Positions 53,392 to 63,215 of a DNA stretch of 64,000 bases are shown here, one piece after another (the stretch's first letter is position 1; the number at the start of each line of letters is the position of its first letter). A program made the position numbers and the translations under genes. A model generated the notes under the pieces. It saw nothing but the letters and a program-made list of their open reading frames with translations. It did not search any database and was not told the DNA's origin. Origin of the DNA: Ahrensia kielensis DSM 5890 (GTDB taxonomy: Bacteria; Pseudomonadota; Alphaproteobacteria; Rhizobiales; Rhizobiaceae); contig NZ_KB894530.1 in NCBI RefSeq assembly GCF_000374465.1, positions 64,501-128,500 on the forward strand, read 5' to 3'.

Positions 53392-54285
53392 TTATGCAGC
53401 TTTAGAAGCTGAAAAAATGCTGTCGATTGTTTCAGCCAGTGCGCCATCAAAATCAGGGTCAGGCTGATGGGCGGACAGACCTTCTGTCAATGCGCGTGAG
53501 AAGCTGGCGATCATGCCCACATTGAGGCTCAGAAGGCTGTTGGCCTCGTTGCGTGAATAGCCGCCGGAAAGTGCGACAACGCGCATGACGCGTGGATCAT
53601 TGATCAAAGGGCGGTAAATATTGGCTTTTGTTGGCAATGAGAGCTTTAGCATAACTTGTTGGCCAAGCGGCACGCTATCAAGTTGCTTGGCGATTTGCTC
53701 AAGCAGGATTTCTTCAGCTTGGGCTTTGTCAGCAATCGAGATTGTGATTTCTGGCTCAATGATTGGCACAAGACCATGGTCAAGGATTTGACGGCCAACT
53801 TCAAACTGCTGGGCGACATTGGCCGCGATGCCTGTTTCATTGGCCCCATTAATGACCGAGCGCATTTTTGTGCCGAAAACATTTTTAGACGCAGCGCGTT
53901 TAAGAAGCGTGCCTAAATCATCCATCGGCTTCATCAGCTGAACGCCGTTTTCTTCAGCCATCAAGCCTTTGTCGACTTTCAGGAATGGCACGACATTACA
54001 ATCTTGCCAAAGGTAATCGGCTGTAGGTTTGCCGTCGACATCGCCGTCCATTGTGCGCTCAAAAAGGATCGCGCCAATAACTTTGTCGCCGTTAAAGGCA
54101 GGAGATTTCACAATGCGGCTGCGCATTTGGTGAATGAGCGCGAACATTTCGTTTTCATCGCGGTAGGCGTTTTCTTCAATGCCGTAAAGCTTGAGCGCTT
54201 TGGGCGTTGAGCCGCCTGACTGGTCAAGCGCAGCAATAAAACCATCATTCTTGGCGATTTTTTGAGCCATCAAATTATCAGACAT
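53392..54285 (-). CDS. fba: fructose-bisphosphate aldolase, class I
   Basis: A 297-residue class I (Schiff-base) aldolase of the bacterial type, cleaving fructose 1,6-bisphosphate to dihydroxyacetone phosphate and glyceraldehyde 3-phosphate. N-terminal block: NDGFIAALDQSGGSTPKALKLYGI (positions 14-37). FLKVDKG and PIIEPEITI are typical, and the C-terminal half contains MLKLSLPTKAN with the Schiff-base Lys region and VALSGGYSRNEAN. The gene is the downstream end of the minus-strand carbon-metabolism group tkt, gap, pgk, fba, 281 bases after pgk. Confidence 0.93.
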   Translation of the reverse strand: MSDNLMAQKIAKNDGFIAALDQSGGSTPKALKLYGIEENAYRDENEMFALIHQMRSRIVKSPAFNGDKVIGAILFERTMDGDVDGKPTADYLWQDCNVVPFLKVDKGLMAEENGVQLMKPMDDLGTLLKRAASKNVFGTKMRSVINGANETGIAANVAQQFEVGRQILDHGLVPIIEPEITISIADKAQAEEILLEQIAKQLDSVPLGQQVMLKLSLPTKANIYRPLINDPRVMRVVALSGGYSRNEANSLLSLNVGMIASFSRALTEGLSAHQPDPDFDGALAETIDSIFSASKAA

Positions 54286-54508
54286 GCGATTTTCCCTATC
54301 GTGACATCAACATTAGTGTTGCTCAAAATGAGCTGTTGGAACGCCATAACAGTGGATTTCAAAAATTTAAACAGGCTTTAAAATACTTAAAACGATTAAA
54401 TTTTATTCAATCGTTTTAAGTGCTTAGAATTTTTCAAGTAAGGTTAAGAAGGCTTGGATATGTCCACAGAAATTCTGTGCATCGATGCAGCTTATTGCCG
54501 AATCGAAA

Positions 54509-54541
54509 CGGCCACCATGAATGACAAATCCATGATGGCCG
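54509..54541 (-). terminator. candidate pgk terminator
   Basis: cggccaccatg (54509-54519) pairs with catgatggccg (54531-54541) with one mismatch. On the minus strand only tttcg follows, so termination would be weak. It is 26 bases after the pgk stop. The rest of 54286-54566 shows nothing further. Confidence 0.5.
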
Positions 54542-54566
54542 CAAAATTGGTAAAACTGAGTAGGGC

Positions 54567-55769
54567 TTAGCCGAGCGCTTTAACGCCTGGCAATTCTTTG
54601 CCTTCCATCCATTCAAGAAACGCACCGCCTGCGGTGGAGATGTAGGTAAAGTCGCCTGCAACGCCAGCCTGATTGAGTGCGGACACGGTATCGCCGCCAC
54701 CAGCAACGGAAATCAAACGGCCGGACTTTGTTAATGCGGCCGCAGCTTTCGCCGTTGCCATTGTTGCTGTGTCGAAAGGCGGCATTTCAAACACGCCAAA
54801 CGGGCCATTCCAGATGAGCGTGTTGAGCTTGTCGAATTCAGCGATTACGTTTTTGACCGCTTCGTCGCCTGCATCAAGTGACATTTGGTCGTCGCGCAGT
54901 TTTGTTTCGCTATCAAAGGTGATGCTTTCCGTTGGTGCATTGGGCGCGAATTCTGTTGTTACGCGGCCATCAACGGGCAGCACGATGCGGCAGCCGCTTT
55001 TTTCTGCTGCGGCCATGATCGCTTTGGCTTTGTCATGCATATCGGCCTCTTGCAGCGAGGCACCCATTTCAGCGCCATTCGCAGCGATGAAAGTGTTGGC
55101 CATGCCGCCGCCGATGATGAGCACATCCAGCTTGCCGACGAGGTTTTCTAAAAGGTCGATCTTGGTTGAAACCTTTGCGCCGCCAACAACGGCACCAAGC
55201 GGACGCTTTGGATCGCCAAGGGCTTTGTTCAGTGCGTTAAGTTCGGCTTCCATTGTGCGGCCAGCAAAGGCCGGTAGCAAATGGGCAAGGCCTTCGGTTG
55301 AGGCATGGGCGCGGTGTGCTGCAGAAAAGGCATCATTGATATAGATATCGCCGTTTTCAGCCAATGCTTTGGCAAATGCCGCATCGTTTTTTTCTTCGCC
55401 ATCGTGGAAGCGTGTGTTCTCTAACAGAACAATATCGCCGCCTGTCATTTCGCCAACTTCTTTGGCAGCTTCTGCGCCAATGCAATTGTGAGCAAAATCA
55501 ACACGGTGGTCCAGCACTTCTTCCAGCGCTTGCGCGATGGGGCGAAGGCTCATCTCTTCAACCACTTTGCCCTTTGGACGGCCAAAATGGGCAAGAAGAA
55601 CAACTTTGACGCCTTTGCGTGACAGTTCTTCAATTGTTGGCGCAATGCGCTGAAGGCGGGTTCTATCAGAAACCGCACCGTCGACGATGGGCACATTCAA
55701 ATCGACGCGGACGAGGGCGCGTTTTCCGGCAATATCGTTTGGAAGATCGTCTAGCGTTTTGAAGGTCAT
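54567..55769 (-). CDS. pgk: phosphoglycerate kinase
   Basis: Transfers phosphate between 1,3-bisphosphoglycerate and ADP. The 400-residue protein starts at the ATG at 55769 ([12 protein letters not shown]); an in-frame ATG 48 bases upstream lies inside a palindrome and would give a non-homologous extension. Visible marks: [67 protein letters not shown] and [13 protein letters not shown], the nucleotide site. Length is normal. It is on the same strand as gap and fba, but separated from gap by about 3.7 kb of other genes. Confidence 0.96.
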   Translation of the reverse strand: MTFKTLDDLPNDIAGKRALVRVDLNVPIVDGAVSDRTRLQRIAPTIEELSRKGVKVVLLAHFGRPKGKVVEEMSLRPIAQALEEVLDHRVDFAHNCIGAEAAKEVGEMTGGDIVLLENTRFHDGEEKNDAAFAKALAENGDIYINDAFSAAHRAHASTEGLAHLLPAFAGRTMEAELNALNKALGDPKRPLGAVVGGAKVSTKIDLLENLVGKLDVLIIGGGMANTFIAANGAEMGASLQEADMHDKAKAIMAAAEKSGCRIVLPVDGRVTTEFAPNAPTESITFDSETKLRDDQMSLDAGDEAVKNVIAEFDKLNTLIWNGPFGVFEMPPFDTATMATAKAAAALTKSGRLISVAGGGDTVSALNQAGVAGDFTYISTAGGAFLEWMEGKELPGVKALG

Positions 55770-55780
55770 GTTGTGTCCGT

Positions 55781-55837
55781 TAAAGCGTTTCGCGTTAAAT
55801 GATTCTTTTTGTACCATGTTAAACGCGAAAAGCTCTC
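55781..55837. repeat. imperfect palindrome between lysE-like and pgk genes
   Basis: Arms 55781-55799 and 55819-55837 pair at 15 of 19 positions, with the best part tttcgcgttaaa. It sits in the pgk 5' leader and resembles other rhizobial intergenic palindromes. Confidence 0.6.
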
Positions 55838-55838
55838 G

Positions 55839-56459
55839 TTAGCGCGTTGAACTTGTTGTCAATGCTATACCGATACCAAAGGCTGCCAGCAACACACCGA
55901 GGCTTTGTTCAAGTGACTTTTTAATTTTAAGAAAAGCTTCGCGTATTGGTGTGAACGTAAAAAACATCGTGACCAGAACGAACCATAAAAACACGCCGCC
56001 TGCCATGATGAAGCCATAACCGACTTGTGTGAGGAGCGGAGTGGCGGGCGATGTGACCTGCACAAAAACCGACAGCGCAAACATTGTCGCTTTGGGATTG
56101 GTTACATTTGTTAAAAACCCCCAGCGCAAAGCGCGCCAGGGCGAAATGGCAGCTTTTGTTTCAACATCGTCCATTTTAGACGAGGCGGTGCGATACATGG
56201 TGATGCCTAAGAATATTAAATAGGCAGCACCAATGAGCTTAAGTGTGTTGAACAAAAAGATAGATTGAGACACGAGCAGGCCAATGCCTGCCAAGGCATA
56301 AGTGACATGTACGCCAAGGGCCAGTGCGATGCCCAGTGCTGTCATAATGCCAGAAAGGCGCCCGCCCATCAGCGCGTTGCGCACCACAACCACAAAGTCT
56401 GGGCCCGGCACAATGGCAACGATTATGGTGATTGAGATAACAGTGAAAAGTTCAAGCAT
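55839..56459 (-). CDS. LysE-family amino-acid exporter
   Basis: A 206-residue inner-membrane protein of the LysE/RhtB family with about five to six hydrophobic helices. Family marks are the N-terminal PGPDFVVVVRNALMGGRLSG, position about 18-37, and LKLIGAAYLIFLGITMYR, then RWGFLTNVTNPKATMFALSVF. Members export amino acids or homoserine lactones; the substrate cannot be assigned. It is the first gene on the fba side of a group inserted between gap and pgk, and is separated from pgk by a palindrome. Confidence 0.9.
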   Translation of the reverse strand: MLELFTVISITIIVAIVPGPDFVVVVRNALMGGRLSGIMTALGIALALGVHVTYALAGIGLLVSQSIFLFNTLKLIGAAYLIFLGITMYRTASSKMDDVETKAAISPWRALRWGFLTNVTNPKATMFALSVFVQVTSPATPLLTQVGYGFIMAGGVFLWFVLVTMFFTFTPIREAFLKIKKSLEQSLGVLLAAFGIGIALTTSSTR

Positions 56460-56518
56460 GGCAGCGATTCCTAAAAGGTCAGCTATATTGACCTAAATGG
56501 AATCGCTGTTGCTTGCAA

Positions 56519-57085
56519 TTAAAACATCGAGTCGCCGCGTTCATTCATATAGGCCACTTCATCGGGTGTTGATGCACGGCCAAGGGCGGCGTTGCGCTTA
56601 GGAAAGCGGCCAAAACGTTCGATGACTTTGGTATGGTTTAGCTGAAACTCATAAAGGTCATCACTAAGCTTGCGGAAAAGATTGAGCCCTTCATTTTGAA
56701 TGGCAAGGCTTTCGGCATGCATATAGGGCATGTAGAGGAATTGCTGCTCTTTTTCATTCAGCTTCATGTCGAGGCCCTGCGAGATCGTTTCTTGCGCCAG
56801 TGCGAGGGCCAAAGAATCGTTTTTAAAGGCATCGGCATGGCCGCGGTATAGCTGGCGTGAAAACTGGTCGAGCGCGATAATTTCAGCCAAGCGGCCCTGC
56901 GGCGTGTCGCGCCATTCAAACAATTCGCAGCGTTCGGCCTTTTTCAAGGTGAGCATGAAACGGCTGGAGACTTCCGCATCAAATTCCGCCTTGCCACCGA
57001 ACCAGTCTTTGCCATCATGTTCTTTGAACCAGAAATCAAGAAGCGCTTGCGCGTCTGAATTCGTTGCAATGTCTTCAGGTCTCAT
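56519..57085 (-). CDS. DUF924 family protein
   Basis: A 188-residue cytoplasmic all-helical protein of the DUF924 family (TPR-like fold, function unknown). Family blocks seen: ALLDFWFKEHDGKDWFGGKAEFDAEV (positions about 14-39), IIALDQFSRQLYRGHADAFKND, and YMPYMHAESLAIQNEGLNLFRKL. The C-terminal FGRFPKRNAALGRASTPDE with its conserved RFPHRN-like element is diagnostic. Its start overlaps the stop of the small membrane-protein gene upstream by 4 bases, so the two are coupled. Confidence 0.92.
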   Translation of the reverse strand: MRPEDIATNSDAQALLDFWFKEHDGKDWFGGKAEFDAEVSSRFMLTLKKAERCELFEWRDTPQGRLAEIIALDQFSRQLYRGHADAFKNDSLALALAQETISQGLDMKLNEKEQQFLYMPYMHAESLAIQNEGLNLFRKLSDDLYEFQLNHTKVIERFGRFPKRNAALGRASTPDEVAYMNERGDSMF

Positions 57086-57264
57086 AGTCCATCTCCATCA
57101 AAATCATCATCGCGCCGATTAGCTTGGCCGATCCAATGTGTGCCGCGTTCATGCGAGCCGGGCATTTGCCGCCTTGCTGCCTTTCGCACAAGCCACGATA
57201 TAAGCAACATAGCAACCGCAAGTGCGATCGCAATTATAATAAAAAGAAGAGGGCCATTTTGCAT
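57082..57264 (-). CDS. small single-span membrane protein
   Basis: A 60-residue protein starting MQNGPLLFIIIAIALAVAM, with one transmembrane helix (about 5-25) followed by a basic, then acidic C-terminus (RRDDDFDGDGL). The ATG at 57264 is chosen because the helix begins right after it; the frame extends 12 codons further upstream without protein-like sequence. It overlaps the DUF924 start by 4 bases (ATGA), strong evidence for real coupled translation. No homologue is known to me. Confidence 0.62.
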   Translation of the reverse strand: MQNGPLLFIIIAIALAVAMLLISWLVRKAARRQMPGSHERGTHWIGQANRRDDDFDGDGL

Positions 57265-57415
57265 GGGGTTGAGGATAGTGTGGGAAGAGGTGAGGGGCAA
57301 ATGGAAAGCGCGGCAACAGGTGTGGTTTTTGCAGCGGTAAAATGAATGGCGGCAATGTGGGCGAGGCGATACTTCGCCGCGCTTGCTTTCTATTCTGCTT
57401 TAACCTCAACCACAT

Positions 57416-58633
57416 CTAGTCAATACCGTATATCATTGCCGCATACTCGCGAACCTCATCTGGTGTCTGGTCTTCTATTTCCCGTAAATATCCCAAGAAT
57501 TCGTCGGGGTCACTCAGAGAGAATATACGGGCCTTGTACTCCAACTCAGTCCCAAGTGGCTCTTCCTTCAATAGCGCAGCGCAGCGCTTGTCGATGAAGA
57601 GCGCATCCACGTAAGGCGCGTACGTCGAGATTGTCCTCACATCTTTCATAAGTCCACGATCAACTATTCTCTTCTCGCCCATTACGACACGCCTAGCAAC
57701 AGCGGCAAATAAGTATGATGAAATCCTTTGATGTGGTATTTCCCTTTGCTGTTCCCAATGCCAAAACTTCATGATTTCAATCGCCTGCTTATCTTCATCA
57801 ACTCCCCGATCATCAAGAAGGTGGCAAAGCTCTTTATACTCACGATATATAGGCCTGCCAGAACTCTCTAATAATGCCAGAGGGTCATTTGGATCAGGAT
57901 TTGAGACTTCCTCAAACCACTTCGCAAAGGCCTGCTTCTTTGTTGGCCCAATTGCTGAAAACTCACTTTCGAGAACACCCGCGAAAGATGCCTTCTTCTT
58001 AAGCCACGTGTCCGCGAGTTGTTTCAATGCATTATGCACTTCGCCTCTCACGGTTCGAATGTGATCTGCGAATTGGCTGTAGTCAGCCTGCACGTCAACG
58101 TGCATATCGGGCAGCCATTCATTTCTTCGGCTGTCCGTAATCTCATCTACATCAAGAGAAACCTCAGGCTCTTTGCCATCAAAGTATGCCTTTGCAAACT
58201 GGATGTCCTGCAAAAGCTCCACATCGTGAGAATCCATTACGGAAACATCACCACCGAAGAACTCATATAAGCCGCGCAGTTCTTTAGAACTGTGGAAGAC
58301 CGTCGTCTCATCGTGGTGGATGTCGGAGTGAGGCAAGAAGACTTGCTGTAGAAGAACGCACCGTCTTAGCAGGGCGTAAACTTCTTTTGCAAAGGCTTCA
58401 TGTCCCTTTGGCAGGTTCCCTTCGTTCTTGACGTTGTAGATCATGCTGAACATGAACTGGTCCAGATAGATCGCCTTTTTGCTTAATTCGGGTAGAGCTA
58501 GTTGCACCGTCCTTCGGCAGTTGGTGCAGCGTTTGGTCAACAATTGCCCGCCGGAAGAAAGTATGCCCATTGTCGTTTGACCGCACTTGGCGCATCGTGT
58601 GAACGGCCCGCGTTCCCATGTAAATCTGCTCAA
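57416..58633 (-). CDS. zinc-ribbon and PIN-like protein, possible defence nuclease
   Basis: A 405-residue protein. The N-terminus (about 10-45) has two CxxC pairs, C14/C17 and C36/C39, a zinc ribbon. The remainder looks like a PIN-type nuclease fold: a first acidic strand AIYLDQF (Asp58), acidic residues in LPHSDIHHDET, and a late strand DALFIDKRCA (Asp343, Asp348) followed by FSLSDPDEFLGYL, a pattern seen in PIN-like proteins of bacterial defence loci. No partner antitoxin gene is adjacent. The start is TTG at 58633 with no clear ribosome-binding site, so the N-terminus is uncertain, but the CxxC pairs require a start near here. It sits inside the carbon-metabolism cluster, which suggests insertion. 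Confidence 0.75.
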   Translation of the reverse strand: MSRFTWERGPFTRCAKCGQTTMGILSSGGQLLTKRCTNCRRTVQLALPELSKKAIYLDQFMFSMIYNVKNEGNLPKGHEAFAKEVYALLRRCVLLQQVFLPHSDIHHDETTVFHSSKELRGLYEFFGGDVSVMDSHDVELLQDIQFAKAYFDGKEPEVSLDVDEITDSRRNEWLPDMHVDVQADYSQFADHIRTVRGEVHNALKQLADTWLKKKASFAGVLESEFSAIGPTKKQAFAKWFEEVSNPDPNDPLALLESSGRPIYREYKELCHLLDDRGVDEDKQAIEIMKFWHWEQQREIPHQRISSYLFAAVARRVVMGEKRIVDRGLMKDVRTISTYAPYVDALFIDKRCAALLKEEPLGTELEYKARIFSLSDPDEFLGYLREIEDQTPDEVREYAAMIYGID

Positions 58634-58905
58634 TGTGTAACACCACTTGCAAGAAAGTCGATTTGACCACGCTCCCTAAAGCGGACCTTTGCGCACTTCT
58701 CAGCAATGGTCAATTTGGACTCCTTGCGACTATTTACAGTCAAAGTCGCATAACCGGACTGCTGGCATATGCAACCAGAGAAATTCCATTGAAACGCTCG
58801 CAAACTGGTTTTGCCAAGTTGTGCGAGCGATCATAAAGGCGGATAGGCTTCAGTTTTCACGCCATGGGCGATCTTCGGTCAGAGTTCAGCTATCTATCAT
58901 TCACT

Positions 58906-59187
58906 TTAAAAATCATAACGATTGGCACTTGGGTCCGTGTTTTTAAGTTTTTCACCAGTCTTACTGTTCAAGCAATTTTTATCACTGGCAGCGCAAGGTT
59001 TTTTAGCCGGATCTTTAACCCCAAGTGCAGCGCCCGCAACTGGCGTAAATCCATCGCGTTTGCCCGCTTTCTGCTTTTCGATAGAGGCGCTTTCTTTGGT
59101 CGCTTTTTGATCGGCTAAAACTTGCGTTGGTAGAAATAGACCCGCAACGATAATCGCAGTGGCGATCGTTTTTACTTTTTTGAACAT
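58906..59187 (-). CDS. small secreted protein of unknown function
   Basis: A 93-residue protein with a clear signal peptide (KTIATAIIVAGLFLPTQVLA, cleaved near residue 25) and a short polar mature part rich in Lys, Ala and Asp, with one cysteine pair (KKPCAASDKNCLN). No domain is recognised. It should be periplasmic, and a disulfide between the two cysteines is possible. The 272 bases between it and the PIN-like gene, 58634-58905, show no gene or strong hairpin. Confidence 0.62.
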   Translation of the reverse strand: MFKKVKTIATAIIVAGLFLPTQVLADQKATKESASIEKQKAGKRDGFTPVAGAALGVKDPAKKPCAASDKNCLNSKTGEKLKNTDPSANRYDF

Positions 59188-59330
59188 TGTGATTTCCCCA
59201 TGATATAAAATATTTCGTATTTGATACGTTCGTTTTAATTTGGCTGTGCTGAACGTAAACTGAACAGCTCAATACTTGGTGTTTGTGCTGCCTAGAGCGT
59301 TAGCAGGTGAGTGGATCGACGCACATCAAC

Positions 59331-59364
59331 AAAAAAGCCGCCTGATTGCTCAAGCGGCTTTTTG
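59331..59364 (-). terminator. gap terminator region
   Basis: aaaaagccgc (59332-59341) pairs with gcggcttttt (59354-59363) around a 12-base loop; it can act on both strands. A second hairpin, ggaaaccat/atggtttcc (59415-59439), lies between it and gap. Nothing else is seen in 59188-59473. Confidence 0.85.
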
Positions 59365-59473
59365 AATTATTTATTGTCGCAATTCCGGACGCAAAACCGC
59401 TTCCCGTTTCGCAGGGAAACCATTCGCCGGATGGTTTCCTTTTCCGCTCAACTTGCTGGAATTGCTTGGTTGT

Positions 59474-60487
59474 TTAAATCAACTTGCCCATTGCAATGGC
59501 AGTGTCGCCCATGCGGTTTGAGAAGCCCCATTCATTGTCATACCAAGTCAAGATAGACACCATATTGCCATCCATTACAGATGTTTTTTCCGCATGGAAA
59601 ATCGATGAATGCGGATCATGGTTGAAGTCGGAAGACACAAGCTTTTCATCCGTATAGCCCAAAATACCTTTGAGCGCGCCTTCAGATGCTTTCTTGATAA
59701 CCGCGTTGACTTCTTCGGCTGTCGTGTCGCGCTTAGCGATGAACTTGAGGTCAACCAAAGAAACGTTTGGTGTTGGTACGCGGATTGAAATGCCGTCCAG
59801 CTTGCCGTTTAGTTCTGGCAAAACAAGGCCAACAGCTTTGGCTGCGCCTGTTGATGTTGGGATCATGGAAAGCGCTGCTGCGCGGCCACGATACAAATCA
59901 TTGTGCATTGTATCGAGCGTTGGCTGGTCACCCGTATAAGAGTGAATGGTTGTCATCATGCCTTTTTCGATGCCGATCTCATTGTTGAGAACATAGGCAA
60001 CTGGTGACAGGCAGTTTGTTGTACATGATGCGTTTGAAACGATGAGATCGTCTTTGGTCAACGTATCATGGTTCACACCATAAACGATGGTTTTGTCTGC
60101 ACCTGATGCTGGCGCTGAAACAAGAACGCGCTTTGCACCAGCTTCTAAATGGAATGAGGCTTTTTCTTTTGATGTGAAAATGCCGGTACATTCCATAACA
60201 ACATCAATGTCCAATTCCTTCCATGGGAGGTTTTTCGGATCACGTTCGGCAAGAACTTTAAAGCTATCATCGCCGACTTTGATGGTGTCGCCTTCAACTG
60301 TGATGACGCCCGGGAAGCGGCCATGGACTGAATCATAACGCATCAAATGAGCGTTTGTCTCAACAGGACCAAGATCGTTGATCGCAACGATATCGATGTC
60401 TGTGCGGCCTGATTCATAAATGGCACGCGCGACATTGCGCCCGATGCGGCCAAAACCGTTAATGGCAATTCGAAGTTTCTTAGACAT
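59474..60487 (-). CDS. gap: glyceraldehyde-3-phosphate dehydrogenase, type I
   Basis: NAD-dependent glycolytic/gluconeogenic enzyme, 337 residues from the ATG at 60487, which is preceded by ggagg. N-terminal [18 protein letters not shown] binds NAD. Catalytic Cys is in [13 protein letters not shown] and the His in [24 protein letters not shown] and the C-terminal [16 protein letters not shown] complete the pattern. It lies 141 bases downstream of tkt on the same strand and belongs to the tkt-gap-pgk-fba carbon-metabolism group. Confidence 0.97.
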   Translation of the reverse strand: MSKKLRIAINGFGRIGRNVARAIYESGRTDIDIVAINDLGPVETNAHLMRYDSVHGRFPGVITVEGDTIKVGDDSFKVLAERDPKNLPWKELDIDVVMECTGIFTSKEKASFHLEAGAKRVLVSAPASGADKTIVYGVNHDTLTKDDLIVSNASCTTNCLSPVAYVLNNEIGIEKGMMTTIHSYTGDQPTLDTMHNDLYRGRAAALSMIPTSTGAAKAVGLVLPELNGKLDGISIRVPTPNVSLVDLKFIAKRDTTAEEVNAVIKKASEGALKGILGYTDEKLVSSDFNHDPHSSIFHAEKTSVMDGNMVSILTWYDNEWGFSNRMGDTAIAMGKLI

Positions 60488-60628
60488 AAAGCCTCCATAA
60501 GTGTGGGAGTCACGCATGGTGGCGAAACCACCATTTTAGGAATTCAATCGATTAGTAAACTTAGTCGCAGAAAAAGCCAACTGTCGGGGGAGAATTATCT
60601 TGTCCCCCGATCAATGTATTAGTCGAAA

Positions 60629-62617
60629 TTATGCTTCTTTTTTATGAAGCTTTGCTTCAGCTGCCGCCACAACTGCGTCTGCTGTGATGCCGAAGTGATT
60701 ATAGAGATCATCAATCGGGGCAGATGCGCCGAATGAGTTCATGCCGATGAAATCACCGTCCCAGCCGATAAAGCGATCCCAGCTTTGGCGGATAGCCGCT
60801 TCAACCGCGATGCGAACCTGCGCTTGCCCGATAATCGCTTTTTGGTAATCAGCAGACTGTTTTTCAAACAGTTCCATACATGGCACAGAGATAACCCGTG
60901 TTGGATGACCCATTGCTTCAAGCTTTTCGCGGGCAGCCAAGACGATTTCGACTTCTGAACCAGAGGCAAACAATGTCACAACCGCATCATCAGATGCTGT
61001 TGCCAATTCATAAGCGCCATAAGCACACATGTTTTCTTCATTGTATTCTTTGCGAACCGCTGGAAGGCCCTGACGTGTGAGCGCCAATGTGGACGGTGTC
61101 TTTTCGCTTTCCAATGCAATCTGCCAGCATTCAGCTGTTTCAGTTACATCGGCAGGGCGGAACACATTGTGGTTTGGAATAGCGCGTAGCGACGCCAATT
61201 GCTCCACCGGCTGGTGGGTTGGGCCATCTTCGCCAAGACCAATTGAATCATGTGTCATGACGAAAATATTGCGGATTTCCATCAAGGATGCGAGGCGCAT
61301 AGACGGGCGGCAATAATCTGAGAAGATCAAGAATGCGCCGCCATAAGGAATGATGCCGCCATGCAATGACATGCCGTTCATTGCCGCTGCCATGCCATGT
61401 TCGCGAATACCGTAATAGATATAGCGACCGGAGAAATCGTCCGGCGTGATTGGCGTCATTTGCGGTGTTTTGGTGTTGTTAGAGCCTGTCAAATCGGCAG
61501 AGCCGCCAATGGTTTCTGGCAAGGCTGCATTGATGACATTAAGCGCCATTTCAGAAGCTTTACGTGTCGCCACTTTTGGCAAATCTTTAACAAGCTGCTT
61601 TTTGTAATCTGCAATCGCAGAGACAAAACCAGTTGGTAATTCACCGCGCATACGGCGTTCAAATTCAGCCTTTTGGCTTGAGCCAGCAAGGCGTTTTTCC
61701 CAAGTGACACGTTCTTTGGCAGCGTTAAGGCCAACCAAGCGCCAATCATCAAGAATTTCTGACGGTACTTCAAACGGTTCTGCTGACCAGCCAAGCGCTG
61801 CGCGTGTGCCTGCGATTTCATCAGGGCCGAGCGGCGAGCCGTGTGCGCCAGATGTGCCAGCTTTGGTTGGGGCACCAAAACCGATTGTCGTGGCGCAAGC
61901 AATCATTGTTGGCTTGTCCGATGATTTTGCCTTTTCAATTGCCGCAGCAATCGCATCAGGGTCGTGACCATCAACAGCTTCGGTTGCCCAGCCAGAGGCT
62001 TCAAAGCGCGCGCGCTGATCGGTTGAATCTGACAATGAAACAGCACCGTCGATGGTGATTTTGTTGTCGTCCCATAAAACGATCAATTTGTTGAGCTTGA
62101 GGTGTCCTGCAAGGGAAATCGCCTCTTGGCTGATACCTTCCATAAGGCAGCCATCGCCCACCAATGCATATGTGTAATGGTCAACAAGGTCGCCGGTGAA
62201 CTCATCGGCAAGCTTGCGCTCTGCAATCGCCATGCCCACAGCATTGGCAACGCCTTGGCCAAGCGGGCCAGTTGTTGTTTCAATACCAGCAGCGTGGCCA
62301 TATTCAGGGTGGCCGGCTGTTTTTGCGCCGAGTTGGCGGAAATTCTTGATCTCATCAATCGTGATGTCTTCATAGCCTGTCAGATAGAGCAGGGAATAAA
62401 GCAGCATTGAGCCGTGACCCGCAGAAAGCACGAAACGGTCGCGGTCTGCCCATTTTGGGTTGGTTGGGTCAAATTTTAAAAACTTGGAGAAAAGGACAGT
62501 CGCAACGTCGGCTGCGCCCATCGGCAATCCTGGGTGCCCAGAGTTTGCTGCCTGTACAGCATCCATAGACAAAAAGCGGATTGCATTGGCCATCCGGTCA
62601 TGTTTTTCACGTGTCAT
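60629..62617 (-). CDS. tkt: transketolase
   Basis: Thiamine-diphosphate enzyme of the pentose phosphate pathway, 662 residues. The N-terminal domain has [20 protein letters not shown] and the ThDP site [20 protein letters not shown], ending WDDN. The central domain has [19 protein letters not shown] and [20 protein letters not shown]; the C-terminal domain carries [10 protein letters not shown]. It is the first gene of the minus-strand group. The divergent DUF4164-zapA pair shares its upstream region. Confidence 0.97.
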   Translation of the reverse strand: MTREKHDRMANAIRFLSMDAVQAANSGHPGLPMGAADVATVLFSKFLKFDPTNPKWADRDRFVLSAGHGSMLLYSLLYLTGYEDITIDEIKNFRQLGAKTAGHPEYGHAAGIETTTGPLGQGVANAVGMAIAERKLADEFTGDLVDHYTYALVGDGCLMEGISQEAISLAGHLKLNKLIVLWDDNKITIDGAVSLSDSTDQRARFEASGWATEAVDGHDPDAIAAAIEKAKSSDKPTMIACATTIGFGAPTKAGTSGAHGSPLGPDEIAGTRAALGWSAEPFEVPSEILDDWRLVGLNAAKERVTWEKRLAGSSQKAEFERRMRGELPTGFVSAIADYKKQLVKDLPKVATRKASEMALNVINAALPETIGGSADLTGSNNTKTPQMTPITPDDFSGRYIYYGIREHGMAAAMNGMSLHGGIIPYGGAFLIFSDYCRPSMRLASLMEIRNIFVMTHDSIGLGEDGPTHQPVEQLASLRAIPNHNVFRPADVTETAECWQIALESEKTPSTLALTRQGLPAVRKEYNEENMCAYGAYELATASDDAVVTLFASGSEVEIVLAAREKLEAMGHPTRVISVPCMELFEKQSADYQKAIIGQAQVRIAVEAAIRQSWDRFIGWDGDFIGMNSFGASAPIDDLYNHFGITADAVVAAAEAKLHKKEA

Positions 62618-62942
62618 TTTTTAGGTCCATTTTCAGTGGGGGCGGCAAGTTTAAGGCTGCCTACTCAAATTTCGTGCGAGACATAGCAGGTGGGGTGTTT
62701 GAGTCAACAAATGCGTGTTGCGACGCATCATATTGGCTGTGAAGTCTTCATATAGTATTGATTTATAAAACCACAAAAATTGTTGATCAAGCCAATGATA
62801 GCTTGAAATTTGCGTCGATCAAAGGCTAGTTGAAGTTCTGTGTTATGGGACCATGCTAAGGCCTTATTGCCATTCAAGAAACATGGATGCCCAGCACCGA
62901 CTATCTGCTGACGTTACGCCGAAGGGATATGATCGTTCGACA
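62618..62942. other. divergent promoter region of tkt and DUF4164-zapA
   Basis: No gene is seen in these 325 bases. An inverted repeat, atgcgt-gttgcg-acgcat (62711-62728), lies about 95 bases before tkt and could be an operator; a GANTC site is at 62701-62705. Confidence 0.5.
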
Positions 62943-63215
62943 ATGGCTGCGCCTCAAACATTAACCCAAGCGCTCAACCGCTTGGACAAAGCTCTGGCTA
63001 AATTAGAAGATGCGGTAGACCGCAATGTCGAAGTGCGCGCTGAATTCAAGGACGCAGAAGAAGAAGTGCAACGTCTGAATTCCGACCGTGCACGCTTGGC
63101 TGGCGAGCTTGATATATCAGAGGGCCGAGGCGAGCGCCTTGAAGAAGTCAATAAGGAAGTGTCGCGCCGTCTGGTTACGGCGATGGAAACAATCCGCGCG
63201 GTATTGGATAAATAA
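62943..63215 (+). CDS. DUF4164 coiled-coil protein
   Basis: A 90-residue coiled-coil protein of the DUF4164 family, found upstream of zapA in rhizobia. Starting at the ATG at 62943 (MAAPQTLTQALNRLDKAL), the helix is continuous with leucine heptads, ending VSRRLVTAMETIRAVL. An upstream ATG at 62853 in the same frame gives a non-conserved extension and is rejected. Function unknown; by position and shape a ZapB-like role in cell division is possible. It overlaps zapA by one base (taatg), so the two are translationally coupled. Confidence 0.85.
   Translation: MAAPQTLTQALNRLDKALAKLEDAVDRNVEVRAEFKDAEEEVQRLNSDRARLAGELDISEGRGERLEEVNKEVSRRLVTAMETIRAVLDK

Noticed and set aside
54673-55344. 223-residue open frame on the plus strand
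   Set aside because: Lies fully inside pgk on the other strand and is Ser/Ala-rich low-complexity sequence with no family features.
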